This document shows, one piece after another, positions 1 to 13,100 of a stretch of DNA of 64,000 nt. The position numbers were made by a program, and so were the translations under genes. The stretch spans positions 1 to 64,000 of the forward strand of contig JAGTXO010000045.1 of NCBI GenBank assembly GCA_019448385.1. The letters run 5' to 3'. How positions within the stretch are numbered: the first letter of the stretch is position 1; each line of letters begins with the position of its first letter. The notes below the pieces were generated by a model that did not search any database, was not told the origin of the DNA, and saw only the letters and a program-made list of their open reading frames with translations. Source of the stretch: Diacronema lutheri (Eukaryota > Haptophyta > Pavlovophyceae > Pavlovales > Pavlovaceae).

Positions 1-3000
1 ACCGCCTCGCCGGCAGCGTGCGCCGGCCGCGCACGCCGGCGGTGCGGCGGCAGGCGCGAGCGCGGGCGCGCCGTCGGCGCCGTCAACGCCGACGGCGCCG
101 TCGGCGCGCCGCCACGCGAGCTTCGCCTCGATCTGCTGCCGGACGGCGTGGCAGTTGCCGGTCGATGCCGCGCGCGTCGTCGAGCGCGGCCAGCGCGTCC
201 TCAGCGGCGGGACGGCCGCTCGCGTCCGCGACGGCCTGCAGGCAGAGCAGCGCGGCCGCACGCGCGTTGCACGCGCTCTGCGGCTCGGGCGCGAGCGCGA
301 GCTCGAGCTCGAGCGGCGACGCGCCTCGCGCCCGCGGCGATCGCGTCCATCAGCACGTCCAACCGCTGCACCAGCGCCCTGTGCGCGTCGCGCGGCGCGC
401 CCGTCGACGGCGCGCGCGAGCGGCGTCGCCAGGAGCCCGAGCGCGCGCGCCGGCGCGCCCGCCGGCGTGTGCAGCACGAGCAGCGCCGCGCCCGCCAAGC
501 TCGCGTTGCGCGTGACGAGCGCGAAGATGCGCGTCGCCTCGTGCGCGCCCACCGACGCCCAGATCGCAGCGCGATCGGCGTCCGTCTGCGCGTCGCACAG
601 GTCGCGCACGTCGTCCGGCGCGAGCAAGCGCGCCGCCGCCGGCGGAGCGCGCGACGATCGCCCGCGCCTCCGCCACGAAGACGGCCTGCGGCAGGTCGGC
701 GTGGCGCGCGTCGACGATGGCGCGCGTCGCGTGCACGCCGAGCTCCACGCCGCGGTAGAAGGCGCGCGCGTTGGCCGCGCGCGCGTGCGCCGGCCGTCCG
801 TCCGCGTTGCGCCTCGCGCGCGCCTGCTTGCTCGTGCGCGCGAGGCCGTCGCGTGGCGGTGGCGGCAGCGTGGCGAGGAAGCGCGCGGCGGGCGGCGGCG
901 CGCGCACGCCGCGCTGCCGCCGTGCGATGGCCGCGAGCCGCCGGCCCGCCGCGCTGCCGCCCGCGCCGACGTGCTGCCGGCGGCCGAGCGCCGCCGGTGG
1001 CGGCGGCGGCGGCGGCGCGGCGGCGGGCGGCGGCGCGACGGCGGGCGGCGGCGCGGCGGCGGGCGGCGGCGCGGCGGTGGGCGGCGGCGCGGCGGCGGGC
1101 GGCGGCGCGGCGGCGGGCGGCAGCGGGCGGCGGCGCGGCGGCGACGGCAGCACCAGTCGGCTTGTCCGCCCACGCACCCGAGACTCTGTCCCAGACCTTG
1201 CCCCATGGCGCGCGCCCACGCGGCCGCGCGAACTGCCCCGGCTCGAGCGCCTGGCCGCGCTTGGCGGCGGCGGCGGCGGCAGGGGGCGGGCGGCCGGCGC
1301 GCCAGTCGAAGACAGGTGCAACCGTGGCGGCAGGCGCCGAGTGCCGCGCGTCGGTCACAGAGCGCGTGGTGCGCGCGGCGACCGTGGCACGCCTGGCGGG
1401 CGGGCGGTGAGCAGCGCCCGCCGGCGCGCCGGCGGGCGCGGCCGCCTCGAGCCCGGCGGAGGCGCCGCGCTTGCGCTTGCGCGTGCCGCCGCGCGTGCGC
1501 CTGCGCGCGCGCCCGCCGCGCGCCCGTTCGGCCTGCGCGTCGCCAGCCGCGTCGCCGGCCGCGTCGCCGCGCCGCACGTAGACGACCGCGAACGCCTCCT
1601 CGCCGGTCCCGTCGACGCCGCCGCGCGCGCGGCGCAGGACCGACCGCCACTGCAGCCGCCGCGCGCGGCCGGGCTCGCACGCAAACCAGCGCCCACCGCG
1701 CCTGACGACGGCCACAAAGTCGTCGTCGCGCCGCCCGCGCCGGCGCGTGCGCAGCAGCACGCACTGCACGTCGAGCCAGCCCTCGTGCCAGTCGGCCGTG
1801 CTGGGGGCGACGCGAATCGACTGCGGGAGCTCGACGCCAAAGCCGGCGAGGCGCACGATGTGCGCGACGATGACGCTCGAAATGGCGGGGGCGCTCGACG
1901 GGTCGCCCGCTGCAGCGAGCACCGCCCCGCCCCAGTGCTCACGGCGTGACGCAATCCGCGTCCTCGACGTGCACGTGCGCCACGCTCGCGCCGAGCTGGT
2001 GCAGCAACGCGCAGATGTCGGCGTCGACCGTCCTCTCCTCCTCGGCCGCCTCGGCCGTGCCGCGGGCGGCGGCGTCGCCTGTCGGCTGCCCGAGGTACGC
2101 GATCGCCCGCTCGACGGCCGCGCGCCTCCGCACGCGCTGCGCTGTCGATCGCCGCATTGCCGACGGGCGCGCGCAGCGCCGCGACCGCGTCTTGCAACGC
2201 CGTCGCGTCGCCCGTCGCCGCCGCCGCCGTCACCGCCGCCGCGCTCGCGGTGCCGTGCGCGACGGCGTGCAGCGCGGCGGCGCGCGCGGCGGGGATGCGC
2301 CCGTCCAGCGCGAGCACGAGCGGCGGCCCGGCCGGCGTCTGCTGCCGCCGGTGCCGCCGGCTCGCAGCCGGGTGGTCGGCGCGCGCGCGCTCGAGCCGCG
2401 CGCGCCGCTCGACGACGCGCGCCCAGAAGGCCTGCACCCTCGGCTGCGCGAATGCAAGCCAGCCGGCGCCGCGCGTCACGACGTGCACGACGATCCGGTC
2501 CTCGTGCCTGAGGTACTGCACGTAGAGCGCTTTGCTCACGCCGAGGACGTGCATGCCGAGCTGCAGCTGATCGCGGTGCGGCTGCGGCGGCCCGTCCTCG
2601 TGCGCCGTGGCGCCCGCCTTGGTGAGCGTCTTCACCTCGACGAGGACCTGCTCGTTGTTTTCGGGGAGGATGGCGAGCCCGTCCGGCGAGAAGGCGAACG
2701 GCGCGCTCTTGTCGTGCGGGTCCGCACGCACCATCGGCAGGTTGCACACGACGGTGATGCCGTACGCGGCCGCCAGCTTGCGCAGCGCGACGGCCTCGCC
2801 GAGGATGCCCGCGGTCGTCGCCTTGGTCCGCACCTCGCGCCGCCGCCGGTGCACGTACTCGTCGGTGAGCGTCTCGTGCGCGACGCCGGCGTTGTCGTTC
2901 ACGACGTCGCCAACCTTGCTGCCCGTGACCTCCTCCCATCGCTCGTCGTGCCAGCGCGGGCTGCGCTGCGCGGGCGCGCACGCGCCGACGGCGTCGAGCA

Positions 3001-5053
3001 CGCGGCGCAGCGCTGTGCCGTCGGGCGCAGCAGGCACGCGCGCGCGGTCCTGGGCCTCGCGAGCGTCGAGGACGCGGCCCGTAGTGGAATCTTGGGGTAG
3101 GTCGAGCTTGCTCGCCTCGCCGTAGCGGCTCTCCAGCTGGCGCGGTGCGTCGGCAGGGCCGCCGTCCGTGCGCGCACCCGACGCGCCCGCCAGTGCACGC
3201 GGCGCAGCGTCCGAGGCGCCCGCCGCGCCCGCACCGCCGCCAATCGCGCCAGCGCACGCGCGCGCCGCGACCTGCGGACGGCCAGCCGCAGGGACCTCGT
3301 CCCGCTCGGCCGGCCGCTGCGTCGGCCGTCCGCTTGGCCACCTCGCGCACGTCTCCGAGCGCGAGCGTGGCTGGCGCCGTCCAGCTCCCGTTGCGTTTGT
3401 CCCAACATTTGAGCAGCCCGCCAAGGAAGGGCGTGCCCCGTCGGGCGGTCCTCGGGCACCTCCGCCAGGATCGCGTCGACGCGCAGCGCGGCCGCCACAT
3501 CGCAGAACGCGCGCGCGGCGCGCGCCATCCGCTCGGCGCGCGCGCCGCCGTCGTCCGCCGCGCGGCGGATGGCGTGGCTCACGTGCGCGACGCGGAGCGA
3601 GACGACGGCGTGCGCCGGCGCGTCGGCGCCCGTGCCGAGCGTGGTGCCGCCGGATGGCCAGCTGCCCATCGCCCATGCGCGGCGGCAGCGACGCGCACGC
3701 CGCGACGGTCGTCGTGCCGGCCGCGCTGTCGCACAGCCAGCTCGCCTCGCCGCCGCCCGCAAACTCAAAGGTCGCGAAGCCCTCGCGGCCGAAAAGCGCG
3801 ACGAAGTGGTCGAGCACCGCCTTGTTGATCGCGCGCGCCGCCGGCCGCGTCGATGCGCCGCGGGCAGCGCCACCCGCCGCGCCGCGCGCATCGCTGCACG
3901 TCGCAGGGCAGGTGCAGCCGGACGCGCGCACGCCGTCCGACCGCGTCCGCGGCAGCTCGAGCTCGCGCACCTTGGGGCAGAACCAGAGCGGGTTGGACGC
4001 CTCGAGGCACAGCACGACGAGCCGCCCGTCCGTGCCGGCCAGCGCGCGCGCGTCGCGCAGCAGCTCGACGGCGAGCTCGGACGTCGCCGCGTGCACCGCC
4101 GGCTCGCCCGTCGCGCGGTCGGGCGGGAAGAGGCCACCGCCGACGAGCGGGCTGGGGCAGCGGCCGAGCATCACGAGCAGCGGCGGCGGCGGCGTCTGCG
4201 GCGCCTGCTGCCCGACCGCAGCCGCCGTCAGCCCGGCCAGGTCGGAGCTCGTGCGGAGGGCCTTGAGCGCGACGCGCGAGCCGGTGCCCGCCTGCTCGGA
4301 AAACGTGGCGAGCATGGCGCACGTGCTCGCCCTCGCGCCGCACTGCCAGCTGACGCGCGAGGAGGCCTTCCAGCGTGTCGTTTTCGCGCGGCCGCGTGAC
4401 CGCGTCGAGCGCCGCCGGGCCGAGCTGGAGGCTGCCGGGCGTGACGCACAGCACCGCCTCGTGGTAGGCGCGCAGCAGCTCCCTCGGCAGCTGCTCGGCG
4501 GGCGTCGCCGCCTGCCCGCCCACCCACCGTGCACCGTGGCCGCCGTCGCCCGCGCCCGCGAGCCGGACCGCCGGCCCGCCCGTGATCGCCGAGGTCGGTG
4601 GCGTGCCGAGCGCGTCGACGAGCGCGCGCACGGGCGCGACACGCCTGCGCGCAGCGTCCGCGCCGACGGCGAGCGCGGCGATCTGAGCGCCCTCCCATGC
4701 GCGCTCCCTCGCGTCGTCCCGCGCGGCCGCCGGCGCGGCGCCCGGCCGCGCGCCGGGCGGCACCGCGCACGCCGCCGCGACGACCTCCGCGCGCGCGCCG
4801 GCGGCGTCGGGCGCGTGCAGCTGCGCGAGCGCGCCAAAGAGCGCGGCGGCCGAGCGGTAGCGGCCGTGCGCCGCGACGAGCGCGTAGAGCACGCGCAGCG
4901 CGGCCACGCCCGCCTGGTCGGGCGCGTCGCCAGCGATTTGCTCGACCTCCCACGTGCGCGTGGGCGGCGGGCTGCCGTCGGCCGGGTCCGGACGCAGCGC
5001 CCACGCGCGCTCGACGATCGCGTTGAACACGCCGCGCGCGGCGCCCTCGTCAA
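1..5053 (-). pseudogene. Coding-like block with a YqaJ / lambda-exonuclease-type nuclease domain (element fossil)
   Basis: Minus-strand coding-like sequence that runs off the left edge. Between about 2960 and 2400 it encodes a PD-(D/E)XK nuclease of the YqaJ viral-recombinase family: 'GILGEAVALRKLAAAYG' (Glu), 'SPDGLAIL' (Asp), 'QVLVEVKTL' (Glu-x-Lys) and 'HRDQLQLGMHVLG' (Gln) are in the family order. Such nucleases resect DNA ends for single-strand annealing and are found in phages, large DNA viruses and some eukaryotic transposons. Upstream (about 4330-3350) is an unrecognised region; downstream (about 1950-1600) lies a segment with 'EHWGGAVL' that I could not assign. The coding-like sequence is not in one continuous frame, so I treat it as a fossil with several breaks. 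GC-driven composition makes all six frames long here, so only the motif-bearing part is firm. Confidence 0.55.
1000..1150. repeat. GGC/GCG-rich short tandem repeat
   Basis: A run of 18-24 bp GGC/GCG units, read on the minus strand as Pro-Ala blocks such as 'APPPAAAPPPTAAPPP'. It is low-complexity sequence inside the coding-like block and carries no recognisable function. Confidence 0.7.
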
Positions 5054-6668
5054 ACTCGGCGGCGCCCGCCGCGTGCGCGCACCACCCGTGCACGCGCGAC
5101 GTGGGCGCGTCCACGGCGCGCTGCACGACGAGCACCGCCGGCCGGTCGACGCAGCCGAGGCTCACCGCCGCGTGCTTGCCCTCGAGCAGCGCCGCCGCCG
5201 CAGCCTCGACCAAGGCGTCATCAGGCGCGTCGCCGACGACGACGGCACAGCCGTCGCCGTACTCGGCCTGCATCGCGGCGACGCACGACGCGACAAAGTC
5301 GCCGCCCGCGGCCGCCGCGTGTCGCGCCGCCAGCATCCGGCGCGCGATGGCAAGCCAGACGTACTCGGCCGGCGCGCGCGCGGCGCGCGCGCGAGGCGCG
5401 CCGGCCGCGCCGCGTGCGCCCGCGCGTGCGCCTCCAGCGGCCGCAACGGCCGAGGCGGCTGGAGCGGCGGTGAGCGTGCGCCGCGCGCGCTTCGCCGGCC
5501 GCGTGATGGGCGATGCACCCGCCATCGCACCGCCCGCAGCAGCCGGTGCGGCCGCCACAGCGCCCGCCGCAACGCCACTCGTCACGACGCCCGTGGCGGG
5601 CGGCGCGGCGGCGGACGTGGCCGCCTCGACGGGCGTCGCGCAACTACCGCCAGCGGTCGCGGACGCGCCCGGCGACGCGTCGGCGAGGAGGTGGCGCAGC
5701 ACGCCGCGCGCGAGCGCGACTGGCACGGCGAGCGTCAGCGCGCGCAGGCGGTCGGAAGGCGAGGCGTCGCGCTCGGCGTCGGCGGACGTGGCGGCAGCAG
5801 GCGGGGCGGCGGGCGGCACGGCGGCGGGCTGGGCGGCCGCCGGCGCAACCTCGTCGGCCTTGGCCAGCCAGACGAGCCCGGCGACTGCGAGCACGACGCT
5901 GTACGCGCCGACATCGTCACCCGCAACGCGCGCCAGCCGGGCGTGGGCGTCGGCCTCGGACACGGCGACGTGGAAGAGCACGTCGTCGCGGGCAGCTTGC
6001 TCGGCAAACTGACGCAGCTGCTTGGCCATCGTCACGCCGGCGACGCACGCCTCGCCCGCCTCTGCCTCGACCTGCTCGTCCTGGCCGATGGCGGACGCGC
6101 CGGCCTCGGCGCCAGCGTCGAGTGTCCGGCGGCGCTCGAGGGCGAAGCCACGCACACAGACGCGCTGGAGGCCGCCGAGCGCGCCCGCCTTCTCGTGCAG
6201 CGCGCACGACAGCTCGACCACCGAGTCCACGCGCCTCGCGGCGGCGCCCCCCCGCTCGCCGCGCGTGGCCGCGCGCACGACGAACACCGTGAATTGCGCG
6301 CGCTTCGCCGCGCGCGCCGACGCGCACGCGTGCTTCAGGAGCCGGCAAAGCGCGGGCCTTTGCGCCGCTGCGCCCCGCGTGCACAGCAGCAGTTGGCCGC
6401 GCTCGTCGCCCAGCTCCTGCTCGACGGCGGCCTCGAGCGCGTCGTCCGTCAAATCGCCGTGCTCCGTCGAGGCGAGCGCGCGCGCAGCCGCGAGCGCCAG
6501 CTCGCCTGCGCCCGCGCGCCGCCGGCGGCGCGCACCGGCGGGCGCGTGCGGCGCCGACGCGTGTGACGACGCCGCCGCGTCCGCGCGCGCACACGCGGCG
6601 CGCAACGCCTCACGCGCCGAGGCGGCCGCGCGCGCCCTGGGCGCGAGCTTCAAGAACGTGCGCGCGGC

Positions 6669-6732
<64 letters not shown>

Positions 6733-9700
6733 TCGCCCGCGTCGCCGGCCGGCGGCGGCGGTGGCGGCGGTGGCGGCGCGGCCACGGCGGCGGCAGCAGC
6801 GGCGGCGGCGGCGGTGGCGGCGGCGGCGGCGCCCAGCGCGGGCGGCGGCGGCGTGGCGGCGGCGGTGGCGGCGGCGGTGACGCCAGCGGCGGCCTTGGCG
6901 CCGCGCGTCTGCGGCGGCGTTTCGGCGCGATCGGGGCTGCCCCCGCCACGCACCGCGCTCGTGACCGCGCAGACGCCGCCCGGCGCACGATCGCTGGCCG
7001 CGCCGGTCAGCGCGACGCGGAGGCGCTCGCCGACAGCGTACATGTCCGCCACGCTGAACGTGCGCGGCGCGGACGAGCAGCCCGCCGCGGCGAGCGCGTC
7101 GTTGAGCGCGCCCACTATCGCGAGGCCGCACGTCGCGCCACGCTGCGCCGCCTCGTTGAGCAGCAGCGCGCGGCGCACGCGCGAAATGTCGAGACCCGCC
7201 GCGTGCAGCGTGGCAGTTATCGCCTTGGCGAGCATGAGCGCCTGCCTGCAGGGCGACGCGAGCGTGTCGACGAGCACCGCGTCGTAGCGATGCTCGCCCG
7301 CGCGCGCGACGCGCACAAGGCGCAACGCGGTGAAATGGCCGGAGGCGAGCTGCGCGCCGTCGTCACCGCCCGCGCCGCCGCGCTCGTCCGACGGGCTCCA
7401 CACGCCGATGACAGCCTGCGTTGTCGCCTCGCTGCGCAGGCGGTGCAGCAGCGCGGCGCGCTCGGCGTCGTCCTGAAACACCGCGGGTTGCGCGGCGAGC
7501 GGCACGTGGCAGACATGCCCGCCGCCGGCCTGCCCGTGCACGCGCAGCACGACCTCGCAGCACGCGTCGACGGTTGAGGCGAGCATGTCGCCGCTGGCGA
7601 TGCGCTCCACCTCTGCCTGCGGGAGGCCGGCGCTCGCGGCGGCGGCGGCCAGCCGGCGCGCAGCCGCGTCGCCCGCCCACGCAAGCAGCGCCGAGTTGGC
7701 GGGTTGGAGGGGAAGCTCAAGGGCGGCTGGTTCGGTGGCGGTAGCCTCGTTGGCAACGGGCACGTTGGCGGTGCGCGCGTTGGCGGCGGGCGCGGCGGCG
7801 ATGGCTGGTGGGGCGGAAGACGCGCCCGCGGCGGCGGGCGCGGACGCGGCAGCGGCAGCGGCTAGTGGGGCGGGGAAAACGCCGTCGGTGGCAGGCGCGG
7901 AGGCGAATGCAGGAGCAACTAGTGGGGCGGGAAAATCGGCGGCAGGCGCGAAGGCGGATGCAGCAGCGGCTAGTGCGGCGGGGAAAACACCGTCGGCGGC
8001 AGGCGCGAAGGCGGATGCAGGAGCGCCCAGCGGGGCGCAGAAAACACCGTCGGCGGCAGGCGCGAAGGCGACAGCAGCAGCGGCCAGTGGAGCGGAGGCG
8101 CAGGGCCACGCGCGCGCCAGCCGTGCAAGCCCAAGCCGCGCGCGAGCGACGCACGCGCCGATGGCCGAGGCGGCGGCGCAGGCCACGACGTGGCCTGGCA
8201 CCGGTGTGGCCAGCCGCTCGCGGGTGTGCACGTCGAGCCGCGCCCCACGCCAAGAGCGGCGGCGCGCTGAACGGAGGCGCGCGACCCCGATCGATCCGCC
8301 CGCGCACGCGCGCGCCGGCTCAGTGTGGCCAACGCGCGCCGCTATGCAAGGCGCGCGCGCGATAACGGCGGCTGTCGGCCGTGGCGTGCGCGTGGCGGCG
8401 CCGCGGCGACGGGCGCGGCACACGAGCCGCTCGGGCGCGCCGCCGCCGCGCGGCACGATGTCGAGCAGCACGGTCACGCCGCGCGCGCGCGCGACCGCCG
8501 TGCACGCGAGCCGCACGGGCAGCGGCGGCCCGTCCGGGCGCGCGAGCGCCGCCACCTCGGCGTCGGTGAGGCTGTGCAGCTCGCGGCGCGCGCGCGCGAA
8601 CGCGGCGATGTCCGCGCGCAGCTCCGCGTCCGTGCCGAGCGCGGCACGCGCGTGCACGGGGAGCGACGCGCGCAGCGCGTGGAGCACGCCGCCGCGCGCG
8701 CCGCGCGGCGCCGGCGCGCGCTCGCGCTCAGCGCGCGCGGCGCGCGTGAGCTCGCGCACCGCGCGCGCGAGATTGCGCCGCGCGGCCGCGACGGGAGGGC
8801 TAGGTGCGCGCGCGCGCCGGTTGTAGCGCGGCCGCGCCGAGTCGAGGGGCGGCGGACGCGGTGCGTACGCCGCGGCGCGGCCCGCGCGCCAAAAGGCCGG
8901 CGGCGGGCGCAGCTCCGTCGCGTCGACCGCGGCCGCGAGCGCGCCGAGCGCGGCGTCGCTGTCGCCCGCCGCGTCGGCCGCGTCGACGAGCACGAAGAGC
9001 GCGCCGAGCGCGCGCGACGCGGCCGCCTGCGCGGCGGTGGGGCGGGCGCAGGCAGCGACGCATGCGGCCGCCATGCCGCGCGCCGCGGCGAACGCCGGTG
9101 ACGTGACGGCCGCGCCGATGGCAACGGCGGCGGCGGCGACGGTGGAGGCGGCAGCGCCGGCGATGGAGGTGGCAGCGGCGGCGGCGCTTGCCATCGCGCG
9201 GCGCGCGAGACGCGAGGCGCCACCGACCGCCGCCGCCGCAGCGCGCGCTGCGCGCGCGCCGGTGGCGCGCATCGTCGCCGCGCCAGGCGCCGCCGCGCCG
9301 ACGCCGCCGGCGCCCGCGCCGTCGCCGCTCTCGGCCGTGCAGGGCTCCGATGGCGAACCCGGCGTGCGCTGGCGCGTGATGCGCGCGCCGAGGCGCGCGC
9401 TCCGCGCCGCGCGGCCGGCGACGTCGAGGAAGCGCCGTGCGCGCGCCGCGCGCAGGCCACGCGCGCGCGGCGGCGCACCGACAGGCGCCGAGCGCCGCGG
9501 CGCGCACGCCGGCGCGTCGCTGTCGGGTTGCGCAGCGCGCGCGCGGGAACTCGGCGCGGCGTGTGCGGGCGGCGGGCGCGCGCCCGCGCGGCGCAGAGGC
9601 GCGAGGCGCCGGCCGCAGACGAGGCGTGTGCGCAACCAGGACGGCGAGGGCCGCAGGGCGCCGTCGACGTCGCGCATCGGCGGGCCGCGAGCCCGCCGCG

Positions 9701-10101
9701 CAGCCGTGCGGCGCGCGCGAGGCGCTCGGCGGCGCGCGCGCCGCACGGCGCGCGCGGCGGCGCGCACGCCAGCGACGGCTGCGGCCACGCCGCGCGCCAA
9801 CACGGCCGCGGCGTGCGCCATCGCACCGAGCACGGCGCGTGGCGCGCCGAGCAAGCGCAGCAAGCGCGACGCCGTCGCGCGCGCCGGCGCACCGTGTGCA
9901 GGGGCCTCGCCAGCGCCAGCACCGACGCCGCCATCGCCGCAGCCGCAGGTGGCGTCGCCGCCGCCGCAGGCGTCGCGACGGACGCCGCCGCCGCCGAAAC
10001 AACCGCCGCACACGTCGCCGCCGACGTTGCCATCCCAGCCGCCGTTGCGTGCGCAGGTGGCTGCGGCGCGTGCGTGCGGGAGGCGTGCCGTGCGGCGCGC
10101 A
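5054..10101 (-). pseudogene. Ulp1/adenain-like cysteine protease block, Ala/Arg-rich (element fossil)
   Basis: Long minus-strand open stretch, mostly Ala/Arg/Pro low complexity. At about 7570-7060 it carries a C48 (Ulp1/adenain-like) peptidase pattern: His in 'SGHFTALRLV', Asp in 'AVLVDTLASP', Gln and Cys in 'NEAAQRGATCGLAIV'. That is the His-Asp-Gln-Cys order of SUMO and viral maturation proteases. A second, weakly conserved segment follows poly-Ala/Gly codon runs (6660-6860) and contains 'GDLTDDALEAAVEQELGD' and 'LFHVAVSEADAHARL'; I do not recognise it. Together with the nuclease downstream and another Ulp1-like domain upstream, this suggests a large mobile DNA element or virus-like integrate. 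No capsid, polymerase or integrase was seen, so the class is open. Confidence 0.5.
7840..8095 (-). repeat. Degenerate tandem repeat of about 50-60 bp, 4-5 units
   Basis: Units beginning near 7860, 7918, 7968, 8028 and 8088 share 'GCTAGTGGGGCGGGGAAAA'-like cores. On the minus strand they read as Ala/Pro-rich repeats of the type 'SAFAPAADGVFPAPL', inside the Ulp1-like block and just upstream of the protease domain. Confidence 0.65.
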
Positions 10102-13100
10102 TCACACGGGCTGCGCGACGCGAGCGACGCCGCCGGGGTCCCCGCTGCGCCAGGCGCGCCGTGCGCGCCAGCCTCGCCGGCCTCGCCGGCGCGCGGTCGC
10201 GCGCTCGCCTCGACGTGGCCGCCTCCGCCGCCATCGCCGCCGTCGAACCGGGCGGCGGAGGGCTGCCGCTCGAACCGCTCGTCGGCGTCGGCCGCCACCG
10301 CCGCCTCGCGCTCCGCCGCCGCGGCGGCCGCACGGCGCGCGTGGCGGAGCGCGCGGGCCGCCGTCCGCTGCGCGGCGTGGCGGCGCGGGCGCGGGCTTCG
10401 GCGCGCGCGGCCCCTCGGCGCGCTCGCGGAGCACGGCGAGCGGCGTGCCCGTGGCGACGCTCGTGCAGACGCGCCGCAAGGCGGCGCTTACGCACGCGTG
10501 GACGACGCGCGCCGTCCGCTTGTCGGCGGCGCGCGCGGCGCGGCGCGCGGCCTTGGCGGCGGCCTTTTTGGCGCGCCTCTGCTCCGCCTGCTCCGACAGC
10601 GCGCGCGCCTGGCGCTCGGCTGCGAGCGCGTCCTCGGGCGAAACGGTCGGCCTCGGCGGCCGCGCGCGCGCGCTGCGACGCTGCGCGCTGCGGCGGTCGG
10701 ACGGCGGCTGCCGCGGCGGCGAGGACGGCGAGCGCGAGCTCGGCGTGGGCGACCAATCGCCGCTGACGGTTGCGAGCGGCGCAAACGGGTTGTCGTCCCC
10801 GCGACCCGCGGCGTGCGACAGTGCACGCGGCGTCGGGCGCCGGCCGACCGCTGGCGGGCCCCACTCGGACGGCGGCTCCGAGGGCGAGCGCGCCGTCGGC
10901 GCCGCGCGTTGCGCGGCCGGCGGCGCCTCCCGGTCCAGCGCCGCCTGCTCTCTCGCCGCGGCCTGCTCGTCACCCTCCGGCACGCCACGCGGCGCGAGCA
11001 CCGCGGTGGCGCAGCGCGTCGCGTTGAGCAACGCCGCCTCCATCTGCCGCACGCTGGCCTTGGCGCACGCCACACCCTCTCTCGCCCGGCGCAGCGCCTC
11101 GTGCGCGCGGCGCACATCCGCGTCGGCATCTTCGCGCATGCCAAAGTGCGCCTGTTGCAGCCGCAGGTCCGCAGGGCGCCCCTGCGCGCGAGGGGCACGG
11201 GCGCGGCGGCGCGCAGGTGACGGAGCTGGCGCGCCGTTCTGCGCTGCGCGCACGCCAATCGACGGGCGCGCGCGCGGCGGGGCGCGCGCGCGCGCGCGCG
11301 CGCGCGCTGCCTACCCAGCCGCCGGCCGGCTCGCGCGAGCGCGCCAGCTGCTCCGCCGCCTCGGCGTCGAGCACGCGCTGCTGCGCCTCCTCCTCGCCCA
11401 GTGCAGCGAGGTGCAGCCGGCGGGCTGCCTTGCGGCAGTTGCCCTCCGCCTTGCCCACGGCCTTGCGCGCCGCGTCGACGGGGTCGTCGTTGGCTCTGGC
11501 GCGCCTGCGCTTGCCCTTGTCGGCGGGCGGCGGCTTGGCGCGCTGCAGCGTGCCGAGCGCGTCGTCGGCTCCGCGCGCGGCCGCCCGCGGGCGGCGGGCC
11601 CCAAAAAGCGCACCGGTCGCCGTGCGCGCCGCGCAAGCAACGACCAGCGCTGACATGCCGGCGAAGACCGCACCGCCCAGCGCCACGGTTGCCACGATGC
11701 GCAGCGTCCCGTGCGCAAGCTGCGCTGCCTCCGCCGCTTTGGCGGCCTCGCGCGCGCGCGCATCGGCGGCTCTCATCTCGTGCAGCAGCCCGGCCGCGCC
11801 GCTCGCGCCGTCGCGGCCGCGCGCGAGCTCGCACAGCACCGCCGCCGCGCGCCGCGTGGGCTCGCGCGCGAGCAGCTGCGCGCCGCCGTCGGGGCGCAGC
11901 TTCTCAACGAACTCGACAAACGTCGCGTCGCGCCAGAGGGACATGCGGAAGGCCCTGTGCACCGCCCCCTCCTGCTCGCGCATCCGCCGTGCCGCCCGCC
12001 TGCCGTCGCGCGCGTGCGCGTGCGCGGCCGCGTCGAATCCCGCGACGCCGCGCTGCGCGTCGCGCGCGGCCGACGACGGCGCCGCCGCGCTGCCCGCCAA
12101 GGGCGCCGCAGCGGCGACGCGCGCGTGCGGAGCGACGGGATCGCCGGCGGCCGGCGGCTCGGCGCGCTGCGGCGTGCCGTTTGCTCCGCGCGCGGCCGTC
12201 CCGGGGGAGATGGCCGCGATGGCGCCGCCAGCCGCGCCGCGCGCCAGCCACGCGCATAGGCTGCCGACGAGCTCGCCGAGACCCCCGACGGTCGCCGCGG
12301 CGGCGAGTGCGCCGGGCTTGCCGGCCGACAGCGGCTCGCGAGCGTCGTCGTCGCAGCCGCCGGCACCCGTCTTGGCGAGTGCGTCGCGCTCGCCCTCGAC
12401 GCCCGCCACGACCGCCGCCCCTCCGTCGTCCGCCGCGCCGGCCGCGCGCGCGGCCGGGCGCAGAGGAGGCGTGCCGGTGCAGCCGTCGCCGCTCGTCTTC
12501 GCCGTTTCCTCCACTTTGGTCACTTCGTCGCCACCTGCGCCATCTCCGACGCCGGGGCCCTTGGTCACGCTTGCCGCCATGCGCGCCGTGCCCGCCGGCC
12601 AGCCCGCCGACTGCTCGAGCGCGGCGGCGAGCGGCGCGACGCGCGTCGACTCGGGCGCGCTCTCGTCATCGGGCTCGAGCGCGTTGTGCAGGCGCGCGAG
12701 CGCGCGCTCGACGGCCGCGGCGCCACTGCCGGGGGCGCGGCTCGCCGCGCGCACCGCGCGCCGCCAGGCCGGCGCGAACATGAGCGCCGGCTCGAGCGCC
12801 GCGAGCGCGCGCGCCTCGCGCGCGTCGCTCGCGCCGAGGCGCGGCGGCACGCGCGCGGCTCCGCGCGGCGCGGTGCCTCGGAAGCGTGGGCTCAGCGTGT
12901 AGGCGAGGTGCTGCGGCACGCCGCGCGCCTCCGCGCGCGCGCGTCCGTCCTCGACCTCGCGCCGCGCCTTCGCGATCGCCGGCGTGGCGCGCGCGAGCCA
13001 GTCGGGGTCGGCGGGCAGGTGGATCACGACGAGAATCGGCGCCCAGTCCAGCCGCGGGTTCTTGTGACGGTCGGGCACGACCCACACGAGCAGCACCGTG